From the NCBI RefSeq assembly GCF_030864355.1, contig NC_083396.1, forward strand, positions 2,666,001 to 2,730,000: a DNA stretch of 64,000 nt, given 5' to 3'. The notes below the pieces were generated by a model that worked only from the letters and a program-made list of their open reading frames with translations, was not told where the DNA came from and did not search any database. Position 1 is the first letter of the stretch. Every line of letters begins with the position of its first letter. The stretch is from Cutaneotrichosporon cavernicola (lineage: Eukaryota > Basidiomycota > Tremellomycetes > Trichosporonales > Trichosporonaceae). Positions 42,094 through 53,345 of the stretch are shown here, piece after piece. A program made the position numbers and the translations under genes.

Positions 42094-42836
42094 GCGATAC
42101 GCGCGTTTCATCCTGGACCCTCTCCTCTGCAGCCCTCAGTCCGCGCACTGCCTTTACGGACAGCAACACGTGACCACCCGACTCTGCTAAGTCACGTGAC
42201 ACACGATCCTCACGTAATTCTCATTGTATCATAGGTTCCGCCACCGCCTCGTGTTTGTATTCTAAGGCCTGACTCATATATTCGTCATATGCATCCCAAT
42301 GCTTGCGGTGGTTTACACTCTTCCACATGAGCTTGAAGCCGTGGCCAATCTTGCAACCTTGCACATTGTTGAGCGGCAGATACAGATGGCAGACCTCCAC
42401 CGGGGACCCTGGGCGGTCGTCATTGCCACCGCCAAGCCTTTCACTTCAGCCATGCAGGAATGTGATCGTCGCTCCGTGCACGTGCACGTGCAACGGCCAG
42501 CTCATCTTCGAGTCTCATCGAGTCGTATCTTGGACACTTGCCAGCATTCTAGAAATTTACCCGCTCAGAGGTCTACGGCTCTACTGAGCCTGAAAAGCAG
42601 CTGCAGCTGCGTCTACCATTGTGCCCTTGCTGCGCACTAAGGTGTAACGGACTGTTGATCTAAGGTAAATTGAGGACGGGACTAAAAACTGGCCTCTGGT
42701 CTGGCAAGATGTGCCTGAAACGTGAGACTTCTTTGAATCGATCACTTTCGACCTGGGCACGAAAGCAAAACAAAATGACAACTTGCCACCCCCCCAAGTC
42801 AAACTCTCAACCTCCCACATTCTCATCTTGATCAAT
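42094..42836. other. Intergenic
   Basis: Open frames of about 95-113 codons near 42300-42640 show no family likeness and are not called. A CACGTGCACGTGCA word lies near 42478-42490. Confidence 0.4.
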
Positions 42837-43540
42837 ATGAACGAGAAGCCCGCTTATTACAACACACCACCTGCTGGCTACGGCCTGCCTCAAGGATACC
42901 CTGGTCAGCCTCCCCAGCAGCAATACGGCGGTCCCCCGCAGTACGGCCAGTACCCGCAAGACCAGTCCCCACAGCCTTATTACCAGCCACCTCCAGGCCA
43001 GATGGCGCAGTACGGGGCGCCCGGAGCGCAGCAGCAGGGTACAGCTCAGTCCTACTACCAGCAGCCTGGGCAGCCCCAGCAGCAGTATTACCCTCCTCAG
43101 CAGCCGCAGCAGTATTACCCTCCTCAGCAGCAGCAGACGCCTGCGCCTGCGCCGGCACCCGCACCTCAGGAGCAGCACCACGACAAGCCGAAGAAGGACG
43201 GTAAGGTCGGCAAGATCTTCAAGAAGGTGAGTACCACACTCGAGGCGTGGGCAGGTGCTGACACGTTCCCTTGTACATTCCCTGGCACAACGGCTCGTCA
43301 ACTCCCCTGTCACCTTACCATCGTATCCCTCGGCTCAGATCGGCGACGGCATTGTCCGCGGCTTCGGCTGGGGTCTCGGCATGCGCATGGCCAATGAGCT
43401 CGTCAACGCTTGTGAGTTTCACAATCCGCATAGGTTGTCTGTTCAACACCGGTTCACGCCTCGCCATCGATGGGTCCGGCGGGTTGACCTCGTTCCCAAC
43501 TCACACGACCGAGCTGATCTCAGGCTGCCGCGCATGCTAA
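42837..43540 (+). CDS. Pro/Gln/Tyr-rich low-complexity protein
   Basis: Three exons fit: 42837-43226, 43339-43411, 43524-43540 (159 aa). Residues 1-115 are a Pro/Gln/Tyr/Gly-rich disordered region with PPQQQYGG and QQYYPPQ repeats, prion-like in composition and offering PPxY-like sites. Then KPKKDGKVGKIFKK, a basic segment, and the glycine-rich amphipathic IVRGFGWGLGMRMANELV, typical of a group of small fungal proteins with the same two-part plan. The last exon is only 17 bases and gives the C-terminus CCRAC; this end is based on splice signals and could be wrong. Membrane-peripheral or adaptor role is inferred only. Confidence 0.75.
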
Positions 43541-44128
43541 ATCCCGATAAATCTATAGACAACACACGACCTAATACCTCAGCGGCCTGTAGCTGTGCGG
43601 ATACGCGGACTTGGTGCGGGGGATGTTGGAAGCGCAGCCATCTGCAGTCGATCGGAACGGCCAGCATGACATACGCAGCCATTGCACGTGCTCGGCTTGT
43701 TGGCACGGTTGGAGATGGACACCCTCCCGCATGCTTATCCCGTTCTCATCACATCATCTCAGATCAATCGCTCTGTCACGTGCCATCACTGAACTTTACA
43801 TTACTGACAAAACACACCCACTGCTCGCACCCTTCCGGGCTGAGCTCAGCTCTCTACCGCTGCTTTAAGTCACGCACCAACACAAGATGCCTTCACTCTC
43901 TCCTCACTTGCCACATATGCATCCCAGATCAGCGGCAGGCGGCGGTGGATGCATAAAGGTCTGCCGTTGCAACGGTAGTGGAGTTGTCATCTCACACTCA
44001 TCCAGTCCAGTCCAGTCCACTGCACGCTTGCCACCATTCTGCAACATCCATCGCTCAGCATCTCCTATATCCATATCTAACCCAGTCTCGCAACAGACTC
44101 GGCGGACGGGTACCACCCATCCAGCACC
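43541..44128. other. Intergenic
   Basis: No gene supported. TCCAGTCCAG short repeats lie near 44003-44020. Confidence 0.4.
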
Positions 44129-45166
44129 ATGCCGCCGAATGATGCAGCGCTTTCTCGGTCCGTCCGCTCTCCTCTTATCCCCCGCCGCGCCACCGTTCCC
44201 AACGCCAAGCCAGTCGCCTGCATCTGTGGAGCCAGCCCGGCCCCTGGTTCTGAGAACCGTTTCTCGGACTCGACAGTCTCGACAGTCTCAACAGTACCTT
44301 TAGGCGAGTCGCGCAAACCCCCTCGTCCATCACACTATTCGGAGCAAGGCTACGACGCCGACACATCTGACCGCGAATCGGTTGCCCGCAGCTTCGAAGC
44401 GCACACCTGGCGCACGGCCGCTTTCGAGGCCCAAGTCCGCGCCGAGGCAGCCGAGGAACGGGCCGAGGCCCTCGTTGCGGCGCTGGAGGACGCATATTCA
44501 GAGCGGGACGCCGCTGAGGCCGCTGGACGAAAGGGTCTCGCCTCCCTCGCGAGTGTGGTACGCGAAAAGATAGTCGTCGAAGAGCTGTTGAAGGCTGAAC
44601 AGGCTCGGACAGCGGGGGCTGTCGAAGCGGCGAAACACATCGCAAAGGCGGGTGACAAGGCTGTCGTGATCCTCCGTGAAGAGGTAGAAACCGCGGTGGG
44701 CAAGTATGAGGCTGAGCACGCTGCCCTGAAGGCCGAGAACGAACAGATGGCCACGCTGTTACAACGGTTGATGGTGTTGGCAGAGAAACCCGACGAGCGG
44801 CAACATGACGACCGCACGATCTCGCGTACCTTCTCGCTCCGCCGGCGCAAGAAGCCCCTCGAGGCACTTGTTGACGAGGGTGCCCTCCCCCCGTCTATCA
44901 GGGAACAGCTCCTCCTCCGCGAAAAGGAGCGGCTTGAAGCCGAGCTGGAGGCTGTTCAGAAACAGCGCTCGGCGGCGATGGCGCGAGCCCGCGGCGCCGA
45001 GGAGAGCGAAGGACTGCGCGCCCTCGACGCCGCTGGCGAGGTTGCCCGAGGCGTGCGTGAGCGGGCGGAGGTTTGTGGTGATTGCCTCCCAAAGGTGTTG
45101 AAGGCGGTGGCCCGGGCCGAGGACGACGTGAGACGCAAGTATGAGCGCGCCGTTGTGCGGAACTAG
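44129..45166 (+). CDS. Unknown coiled-coil protein
   Basis: Intronless, 345 aa. No recognised domain. Residues 1-90 are Ser/Pro/Arg-rich and probably disordered, with a CICG word. From about residue 90 to the end it is Ala/Glu/Arg-rich with heptad-like helices (EAQVRAEAAEERAEALVAAL, EKERLEAELEAVQKQRSAAM), so long coiled coils are likely. A basic break, FSLRRRKKP, near residue 235 separates two coil blocks. Structural or scaffolding role is a guess. Codon use agrees with neighbours, supporting a true gene. Confidence 0.78.
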   Translation: MPPNDAALSRSVRSPLIPRRATVPNAKPVACICGASPAPGSENRFSDSTVSTVSTVPLGESRKPPRPSHYSEQGYDADTSDRESVARSFEAHTWRTAAFEAQVRAEAAEERAEALVAALEDAYSERDAAEAAGRKGLASLASVVREKIVVEELLKAEQARTAGAVEAAKHIAKAGDKAVVILREEVETAVGKYEAEHAALKAENEQMATLLQRLMVLAEKPDERQHDDRTISRTFSLRRRKKPLEALVDEGALPPSIREQLLLREKERLEAELEAVQKQRSAAMARARGAEESEGLRALDAAGEVARGVRERAEVCGDCLPKVLKAVARAEDDVRRKYERAVVRN

Positions 45167-45216
45167 GCAGTTGTTGGTGGTTTGATGTATGTGGTGCGGA
45201 TCATGATTGTTGATTG

Positions 45217-45264
45217 TAGTATGATGAACATGTAGTATGATGAACATGTAGTATGATGAACAAT
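45217..45264. repeat. 16-base tandem repeat, three copies
   Basis: Unit TAGTATGATGAACATG repeated three times, the last decayed, in the 3' flank of the coiled-coil gene. Confidence 0.9.
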
Positions 45265-45339
45265 GAAACAAGTACCTCACCACATCTGACCCGACACATA
45301 AAGGCCCACCAAGCGTCGTTCGGCCCAGTCCCATCGACG

Positions 45340-45672
45340 ATGGTGGCCTTTGCCGCCCCCGAGCCTTACCACCCCGACTCATACTCCCGCATCCAACCCA
45401 CTTTTAGACCCGACACCATCGGCCCTTTCCTCCCCTCTGCCTCGGTTCCAATCACCCGCGCCACCCTGACCACCAAACATGCCTTCGTCGTCGTGCGCGC
45501 CGCCAAACGTGTCGTCCGCGTCCGTGTTCGCGTCAACCTGATCGGCAAAGACAAAGCCAAGGCCGCATACCGCCGCCTCATTCGGACCGAGTTGGAGTTG
45601 GCGGAACGTATCCGTGCTCTCTTCTTGGTCGGGGGAGAAACGTGCACGCGAGCAATGTTATGTGAATGGTAG
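45340..45672 (+). CDS. Small hypothetical protein
   Basis: 110 codons from MVAFAAPEPYHPDSYSRIQP; the frame is open back to 45253. The middle is a Val/Arg strand run (VVRVRVRVNLIG) followed by an Arg/Glu-rich helix (KAAYRRLIRTELELAERIRA). No family recognised. Called weakly because of codon use and a gene-sized gap here. Confidence 0.35.
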   Translation: MVAFAAPEPYHPDSYSRIQPTFRPDTIGPFLPSASVPITRATLTTKHAFVVVRAAKRVVRVRVRVNLIGKDKAKAAYRRLIRTELELAERIRALFLVGGETCTRAMLCEW

Positions 45673-46450
45673 TGGTGTGGAGTAGACAGCCAGACCAAGC
45701 TTGCCCGAGGCCATCAGCAGGCCACGATCAAGGCCTGGTTTCGCCGCTTGGACCAGGTCACCAGCCCATGTTGAGCTGTTGTTTGGTCATGGACTGGGCT
45801 GGCTGCCGGCGTCCGGGTGGTCAGGCCCATTGCGCACCGGGCGCCGCATTTCCACGGCATCACGTGACTGGTATTATCGGTTCGTCTGATCGCGCTCAGT
45901 CCATCTGCCCGATCTGGTCCAGCGTTGTTGATTTCCCGTCAAAGCCAAGACAAAGTGCGGAATGGCCGCGGTCGACTACAGTAGATAGATCCCGAACCCT
46001 GGATTGTGACCCCACCTGGGCCCAGGTGTCCTTCGTCTTGGCAGTGGCGGAGTAGAAAATATCTCTTGGACGCCGACTCATTCACCTGTGCCATCTGACC
46101 TGCCTCTCTGCCAGCCATACCAAACCAGCCCCTATCTACTTACACACCGGATCAGCCCGTGGTCCGAGCGCGACCCCTGTGGCGCACGGCGTCTGCTCGT
46201 ACCACACGGCCTTCAGAGCGCCCAACGAGCCCCGGCCCTCATTCCATCTCGACACGCGCCGGCAATATGTGTCCGAGAGCTCGGTCAGCTTTGGCCCCAG
46301 TCCCCGCGTCTGCAGGCCCCGCCTCCACTGTCTATGGTCCCCGCGAGCCCCATGGGAAGAGTTGTGGTTGGGATATAAGAAGCAGAGAGACTTTCTGTGA
46401 CACCCCGGCCCTCTTCTCCATCATCCGCAGCCAACCAATCCGCCTCCATT
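45673..46450. other. Intergenic, promoter of MFS gene
   Basis: No gene seen. A GGATATAAGAAG TATA-like word lies near 46370-46380, about 75 bases before the start codon. Confidence 0.45.
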
Positions 46451-47979
46451 ATGTCCGAGATCAAGGGTGATATGTCGCGGACGCCCTCGCCCGACGGCGG
46501 CGCCAAGGAGGCGCAGGTCGTACCCGTCGTCGATATCGACGACGGCTTCGACCCACAGTTCGTCAAGCGCACCATGCGCAAGGTCGACTGGCGCCTCATC
46601 CCCATCCTTATTGCCATGTACACCATCTCGCTCATCGATCGCACCAACCTCGCCACCGCGCGTGCCGCCAACAAGGTCAAGATGGACCGCGAGATCGGCA
46701 CCGGCTACGGCCAGCGCTACACCATCATCACGCTGACCTTCTTCATCCCTGTGAGTCAAAGATTTGAGGCTTTCTGATTAAAGTATATCATCCTTGAGAT
46801 TCCGTCCCAGATCGGCCTGCGATACTTTGGCGTGCGAAACTGGCTTTCGGCAGCCGTTTTCCTCTGGGGCATCATCATGATTTGCATGGGCTTCGCACCA
46901 AACTGGAACACTCTTGCAGGTCTTCGCGCAGTCCTCGGTGTTTTCGAGGCCGCCCTCTTTCCCGGTTGCGCGTACCTCCTCTCGTGCTGGTATCCCCGGC
47001 GCTCGATGGCTAGTCGCAACGTACTCTTCTACACGTCGTCAGCTGTGCTCGGCAACTTTGCCACCATCTTGGGTTACGCCTTCTCGCTGATGAACGGCAC
47101 GCGCGGTCTGTCCGGCTGGTCGTGGATCTTCATCTGGTTCGGTATCCTCACGGTGATCATCGCCATCATCGCTTACTTTGCCCTCGTCGACTTCCCTGAC
47201 CGCGCGACGTTCCTTTCCGAGGAGGAGCGTCACCTTGTCCTCACTCGTATCCAGCGTGACCGTGCCGACTCAGTACATGACCCCCTCACTTGGACCAAGA
47301 TCGTCAAGTACTCAAAGGGTGAGTCAAGTTTTAGCAACCCGCTTACGCAGACTTCAAGCCGTGGCTCTTCGCCTGGTTCTTCATGTCGGCCACCGTGTCG
47401 TCGTACGCCCTCGCCTACTTCCTCCCCGTCATCCTCGCCGACCTCGGCTTCACCAACGTCCAGTCCATGGTCCTCAACATCCCGCCTAATGCTTGGTCCG
47501 TCATCCCCGCCCTCGTTACCGGCTACATTGCCGACAAGTTCCGCCACATGCGTGCCGCCGTCGTCATCTTCAGCGCCATCTGCATCATCGTCGGCACCGC
47601 CATGTACTCGCAGCTCGGCGCCAACCAGAAGGTAGCGCGCTACGCCGGCATCTTCATTGCCGTCCAGGGCGGCAACTGCAACGTACCTCTCGTGCTCTCG
47701 TGGGCCCAGACGTCGATCCGTGCCCAGTCCAAGCGCGCTTTCATGGCCGCCGTCGTCGTCTGCTTCGGCGGCCTTGGCGGCATCCTCGCCTCTGTTGCCT
47801 TCAACCAGAATGAGGCCAAGAAGGGCTACCGCTCGGGTGTCATCTTCACCATGGTCATCAACGCTGTCACTGTCATCGGCGCTGCCGTCCTCCACTTCTG
47901 GATGCGCAACCAGAACCGCCGTGCCGAGCGTGACAGCAAGGTCCTCGAGGAGGACGTCAACTTCCGTTACCAGGGTTAG
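46451..47979 (+). CDS. MFS transporter, allantoate permease (ACS) family
   Basis: Three exons: 46451-46750, 46784-47318, 47351-47979 (487 aa; introns 33 and 32 bases). Anion:cation symporter of the Dal5-like group, for organic anions or vitamins such as allantoate, nicotinate or pantothenate. The N-tail has VKRTMRKVDWRLIPILIAMY, then SLIDRTNLATARAA in the TM1-TM2 loop. YIILEIPSQIGLRYFGVRNWL follows the first splice, and GVFEAALFPGCAYLLSCWYPR marks TM4-TM5. About twelve membrane helices; PDRATFLSEEERHLVLTRIQ is the usual central loop. The tail is charged and cytosolic. Start chosen at MSEIKGDMS; the upstream in-frame Met at 46397 lies close to the TATA-like word. Confidence 0.93.
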
Positions 47980-48265
47980 AGTGTGGACGTGTTGTTCAAC
48001 TTGAGGAGGGGAGTGTGTCTGTACGAGAGAGGATGTTTCTGGGGGCTGTAGGGTATGTGATAATCCACCAATCTAATATAGTCGGATGAAGACGGTCAAT
48101 GCTTCGGCCATCGGGGTTTAGATGCACATGCCGGATGTCGTGGCCAAGATTCGCTGTCACTTCCGTGCCCATTAGAGGTTCGTCTGAATGTCAGCGGGCC
48201 CCATGGACACGGTTGGCAGTTTGTAAGCGCGGAGCAGGATGCTTGGTACAAGCTATTTACATCAG
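47980..48265. other. Convergent 3' ends
   Basis: Short stretch between the MFS gene and the second zinc-cluster gene; nothing seen. Confidence 0.4.
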
Positions 48266-50501
48266 CTACAGGATCAGCATGATTGCCCTCTGGCTCCAGA
48301 TGTCAGTCATCCGCAGCTCCTCCTCACCCGCATCCTGCCGCCTCCACGCCTCATATACAATCTGGAATGAGCTTAACGGGCAGCACAGACTTACACTCTC
48401 CAACCGATCGAGCTCGACAAGCCCACTCGATACCCTGTCGTCAGCTTGGTCGCGCGCACCAGCTCACTTGGCAAAGTCCATGAGGATCTGGAGGCGCTCC
48501 TGGTCCTCCTTATCCACGAGGCCGGACACGACGAGCATAGGATAGTTGAGGTTGACCATCGAGCCGGTGTGGACCGCGACCTCTGCGAGCAATTCCATGA
48601 TGGCGGCTGCGCTCCTCTGCACGATGGGATCGTTGGCACGGCGCTCGAACGCAACGCGCTGCAGATGGCAAATGAGCGAGTGCCGGATTAACAGGTCGCC
48701 AAACTGAACGCGGATGGGCGCGGGCGATGAATAAATTGTCGCCAGAGTCGTGGTCTCCAGCTCCTCGTACATCGCCAGACACGCGAGCTGGTGAGCATGG
48801 TTATGCGGAGACGCCGGGTTCGGTCGCTCGGCCAGGAGCTGCGCGAGCTGGGTTAGCTGGGAACCATTGATAGACTCACCCTGGCGACTGCGAAGAGCGA
48901 GTGCAGACTCATCCCAAAGTCGGACTGGATGACTTGCTGCGCAGACGCGACCTCCTCAATCCACTGCTTCTTGCCTGGCCTCTGTGGTTCCACCAAGGAC
49001 GGCGCCATGCCGAGGCTGAGGGACGCTGACGTCAGCTGTTGCGTGGCAGAACAGCTCACCAAACGCATCGTACAGCGCAAGATACACAAGGTGCTGCTCG
49101 TACAGACTGCTGCTGGACACGACCAAGCGGTTGTCTGCAAGCATCTTACGCGGTTCACCACATCGGTGCGTATATGCGCGTAGAAGAGCATGTGTTTTGG
49201 CCCATAGCGGATCGCCGCTCCCGCACTGGTGTTAGCAAACTTATCGCACAGAAGCGGGACGTACATCTCGAAGAAGAAGCAGCTCCAAGATAATGAGCAT
49301 GGTCTCGGGCTCGTTGGGTCCCTCGCCGCGGTTGAACGCATGGATGACTTGAGCCGCGTCGTCCGCGAACCGCCTAGATCGCTCAATCATGATATCGTGT
49401 GCTTCAGTCGGATGTGTGCCCTCAAATGCGCGCGAAACCGCCCCCAGACTCCACGTGATGTTCACCAGCGCGGCGGCAAGCGTGGCCTGCACGTTGGTGC
49501 CAACCTCGGCCGCACCTCCAGCGGAAATGAACATCTGTGCCTCCCACAGCTTTGCGAGGACGCGGTCGCCCCGAGCCCGCGCACCAGGTTTCGTAGGGTG
49601 GGCATTGAGCTGGCTGTCAGCGAAGGACAACGAGAAAACACACTAGTCCTGGAGAGGAGACGTAGGATATCCCGTCCAGGAACAGGCCGAACTGGTCCGG
49701 TAGGATTGGGCTGGACGCCGGGTCGTCGAGCTGCCGCGTCTCCTGGGGGGGTGGACCGTTCCATGCCGCTGCCGTTAGCTTGAAGGGTAAAGCAATATCG
49801 GTTAACGTACCTCGTAATAGCGACGAGCCAGGGTTGCGGTTCTGGCGTGCGCGAGACGCAGATGGGCGATGTGCCGCTGAGGAGCTAAACGCCTGCGACT
49901 GCCCCGTTGCGAGCGCCTTGGGCCGCGCCATGAGCTCGCGCTCTCGTTTTGTGTCGGTATTCGTGCGAGGATACACGCAGTTGCGCTCCGGATTGCGCCT
50001 GCACCTGTTGCATATTGGCTGGATGTCAGCTGGCAAATGTTCTTTAGCTGGCCAGTGTGGCACACTAGTGACACACCTTGGTCTCGTCACATTTGACACG
50101 CTTCATGCGGCATGTGAAACACCCTGTACGTGTTCTTGGCCCCTTCTTACCCAGGTTGATTGGCAGTGTCGGTGTTGCATCGGCAGCAGTGATCGACTGC
50201 AAGGGCGGCGAGAAAGACTCGTCCGGCGTCAATCCTAGGTGAGAACTGAGATTAGTCTGGTACGACACAAGGCTGGTGACAACCTCTCCAGGACAAGATG
50301 GAGGAAGGTCGACACGCACTTCAGGCGGGTAGATTGTTGGTTTGTCCTTTGGAGATGATGGGCTATGCGGTCGGCAAGCCACGCCACCTGCTGGTGGTCC
50401 CATGCTGTAGTCCCGCAGTTGGAGCAATCCAGATGGACGTGAACGGTGCCACCGGCCAGTTCGATCTTGTAAGGTGGTTTGGACCCGGAAGAGGCGTCCA
50501 T
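48266..50501 (-). CDS. Zn2Cys6 transcription factor with Fungal_trans_2-type region
   Basis: Several exons on the minus strand; not all borders are certain. The zinc cluster reads TGCFTCRMKRVKCDETK, then, after an intron ending near 50034, PICNRCRRNPERNCVYP: six cysteines with family spacing. Before it is a 90-residue N-terminus; a 41-base intron joining DHQQ to DKPTIYPP puts the start at 50501. After a basic Ser-rich linker come helices with KLWEAQMFISAGGAAEVGTN, ALVNITWSLGAV, SLYEQHLVYLALYDAFG and RHSLICHLQRVAFERR. The last exon, IVYEAWRRQDAGEEELRMTD, resembles the end of Fungal_trans_2 proteins. Nuclear regulator; targets unknown. It lies next to a PhyH gene, about 500 bases away on the same strand, which may or may not be a target. 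Confidence 0.8.
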
Positions 50502-51005
50502 GGTGGTGTTGAGAAAAGAAATGAAGTACAAAAGAGGGATGTAGTCAGTTGAACAGTTGTTGCTTGTGACGATAAAGTGGAGGTATAGCCGGAGATTGGG
50601 TCCGTGCCTGAGGCGGATCAAATCCGGCCCACATCCGGTGTCCCGGGCACACTGACGCCGAAGCCGACGCCGAAGCCGAGAACAGGAAGCAGAGCCTGAT
50701 ACTCCTCATTATTTGTAGTAGTTAATTCTCAATCATAACTGTCCCTCAAGGTCCTGGTTGCTGGAATGTCACCGAAGGTCTCACAGATAAGGCTGATATG
50801 GGAAGGCTGAAACGGGTGACTTTGGGGGTGTAACTGGTTCGGCGCAACGAAGCTCAAGGCTCTATAGAGCCTATTGTAATCTCTCCAATCCTACGCACAC
50901 CCAACAACCCAATACCTCCCACTAGGACAAGCTAACTCTTGCATATGCCCATGAAAAATGCTACAATGACTGCTCTGCTGAACATGAATTCCTTTGTCTT
51001 CGCCA
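50502..51005. other. Intergenic
   Basis: Promoter region of the zinc-cluster gene, 3' of PhyH. It has a GCCGAAGCCGAC short repeat near 50655-50680. Confidence 0.4.
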
Positions 51006-52001
51006 CTATGCGGTGAGAGCCGTGGGCTGCGGCGCCTCCTGGACCTTGTCGTAGAACAAGTCGTCGAGCTGAGGCACGATGGCCCTGTCGTGGCCAAGCG
51101 TGAGCAGTGGGTGCTCCCAGTTGACGTAGCCGAGGTATGGGAGAGACATGTCCCAGCCGGCCAGGCGTTGCGCCTCAATTGGGAGGCGCTTGACAGCCTC
51201 AATCGGGAGCTGGAGGTACTGGTTCTCCTCCTGCTTGAGGTATCCGCACGAGAAGCCGCAGAGGGCCATGCAGCGGACCGAGTTGGGGGTGCCGACCTCC
51301 ATCGAGTTGGCGCCACCGCCGTGGTACACGCTGCAGAGGATGACAACACAATCTCCGGGTTCGGCAGAGACGTGGAGCGCGTCCTCGTAAGTCGGGGCGG
51401 GGAGGTCGTCGGAGCGGATGTGGGAGCCGGGCACAATGAGGGTACCACCGTTCTCAGGGGTGACCTTGGTGAGGGCAGCGAGGGCGAGGATGCTCTTCTC
51501 CTGGCGTGGGTCCCAGACGTCCGAACCCTTGATCTTGTCGTGGTAGATCGCGTCGTCGCGGTGCAGCTCCTGCGCCTTGCCACCGGGGTTGACCTCGAGG
51601 AGGGCGGTGACGTTGAGCTGGGGCTTGCAAGTGGACCAGTGGCGCTCGGGCGACGACATGGTTGTCTTGGTGCGGCGCGTGAGTGCGTGGTCGGCCAACC
51701 CGTTGAGCACGGGGTTCAGGAGCATCGAGTTCACGTACGTCTCCGACTTGGCGAGGAGACCTGGGACCTTCTTGGACGTGTTGGGGAAGAACGAGCCGTC
51801 CCACTGCTCCTTGTTGCCCGCGGGACCGAGCGCGTCGAGGTGGGGCTTGAAGTCCTTGTTCATCTGGTCGACCTCCTCCTTACTGAGGAGACCCTTGAGG
51901 ACGACGGCACCCATCTTGGCGATGAGGGCGTTGATCTCGGCCTGCGGCGCCTTGGCGTCGATGCAGAGGTCCTCGAGCTCGTAAGGGTGGCAGCGAACCA
52001 T
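51006..52001 (-). CDS. Phytanoyl-CoA dioxygenase family (PhyH), second copy
   Basis: Intronless, 331 aa. Fe(II)/2-oxoglutarate oxygenase with HRDDAIYHD (iron-binding His-x-Asp) and VYHGGGANSM (distal His), followed by an Arg in NSVRCM for 2-oxoglutarate. It starts MVRCHPYELEDLCIDAKAPQ with no organelle leader, so it is probably cytosolic. It is only distantly like the copy at 31630-32577 and closer in style to fungal secondary-metabolite PhyH oxygenases (FtmOx1-like). Frame stays open above 52001 but through promoter-like sequence. Substrate unknown. Long antisense open frames over this gene are GC shadows. Confidence 0.9.
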   Translation of the reverse strand: MVRCHPYELEDLCIDAKAPQAEINALIAKMGAVVLKGLLSKEEVDQMNKDFKPHLDALGPAGNKEQWDGSFFPNTSKKVPGLLAKSETYVNSMLLNPVLNGLADHALTRRTKTTMSSPERHWSTCKPQLNVTALLEVNPGGKAQELHRDDAIYHDKIKGSDVWDPRQEKSILALAALTKVTPENGGTLIVPGSHIRSDDLPAPTYEDALHVSAEPGDCVVILCSVYHGGGANSMEVGTPNSVRCMALCGFSCGYLKQEENQYLQLPIEAVKRLPIEAQRLAGWDMSLPYLGYVNWEHPLLTLGHDRAIVPQLDDLFYDKVQEAPQPTALTA

Positions 52002-53345
52002 TGTGATGATGTGGTGGTTGGGTGTTGGAGTGGTAAAGTAAAGGCGAACGGTGAAGGCGAGCCGGACTTGTTGATGATGTTGATGCCACTCTGCGACGAC
52101 ATATATAGCACTCACAACCTCCACCTCTTGGGGAGCTTTGTGGGTAATTTCGACGCCGTGGTCATGGATGATTCACACGGTGCTGAACATGTCGAAGGCG
52201 GCCGGCGGACCATTGAGCGCGGCGAGACGATGTAGACGACGTAGACGCCGACGGGCAGAGCGGACTGTTGATCGCCCAGGGAGGTTGTAGAGCATGTGGG
52301 TTAGACGAGCAGAGTAGCCCATAGACGAGTTTGACGAGGGGGAGGAGATCAGCAGAAGAGGCATTCGCTGCGATAAAGGCACGCGATACGGGGATGTCTC
52401 GGACCGAGATTGACGGTCGTGAAGGGCCGATGAACACCTGTAGAGGGTTGGTGACGCCCCACCCATAGGATACCGTGGCACTAGCGTCCAAGCGGGACAC
52501 GTTAGCAAGTGTGTGACAGCCATTTGGGTGATTTTACCGGAACCGAGGGTGGCGTTGCAACACGTACCTTCTGCCAGGACTTCCAGTTCTGTTGGGCGAA
52601 GATTGCATCTCGTCAGCAAATGTGGCGGTGTGGCGCTCGATAGTGGTAACATTAACCTCCAGCCCAGGCACTCAGCATCAACTTGACGTCCCGCAGGAGG
52701 CTCTTCTGTTCCGCTCGGACCACCGAGTTGTGGGCCTCTCGACTAGCTCGTCAACAAACGCCCCCGGCTCGGAAACTGTCACATGACCGTTGACTCGGCT
52801 TTCCTGTATGCATCAAGCTATTAATGTACGCAGACGAGGTGGGCAGACGCTCGGACGAGATTGACGAGTGGTTCAGATATCGTGAATGTATAGAATGAAA
52901 TGGGCAATGGTTAAAGCTGTGAAGCTGATTTCCTGTTCATCCGATTATCCGGGTCGTCTATCTCGTCTCCACGGTGAATGGGCGCAGCATTTATGGCCAA
53001 CTGGCCCCACGGGGCCTGGGACTATACTGGGATGGATAGCGGTTATCGAGACGAGGGGAAAAAGAAGCAGGGGGTGGAATGGAGGGTTTTGCCGCTGGCG
53101 TCGCGTTTGTCTGCGGTGCAGGTGGGCCGGACAGGACTGCTGTCAATGTCCCTGCTGCTGTCGCTGTGATCGAGGACCTGCAATCCCCAGTCGCCGGTTG
53201 GACCAGTGTCATTGATACCATTGTACCGTACTGCACGTGCATCGCCCAAGGTTGGGATCTGATAGGAATGAAAGAAACGCCACTGGCGACAACATAAAGA
53301 TACCGATGCATGCGATGTTGCTCACCTCATCCCCGCAAGTCCACA
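52002..53345. other. Long intergenic region between divergent genes
   Basis: No gene supported on either strand. Probably holds both promoters. Confidence 0.4.

Noticed and set aside
50994..52235. Plus-strand 413-codon frame
   Set aside because: It is antisense to the PhyH gene at 51006-52001, is made of Val/Glu/Gly/Arg-rich GC-shadow sequence and has no domain.
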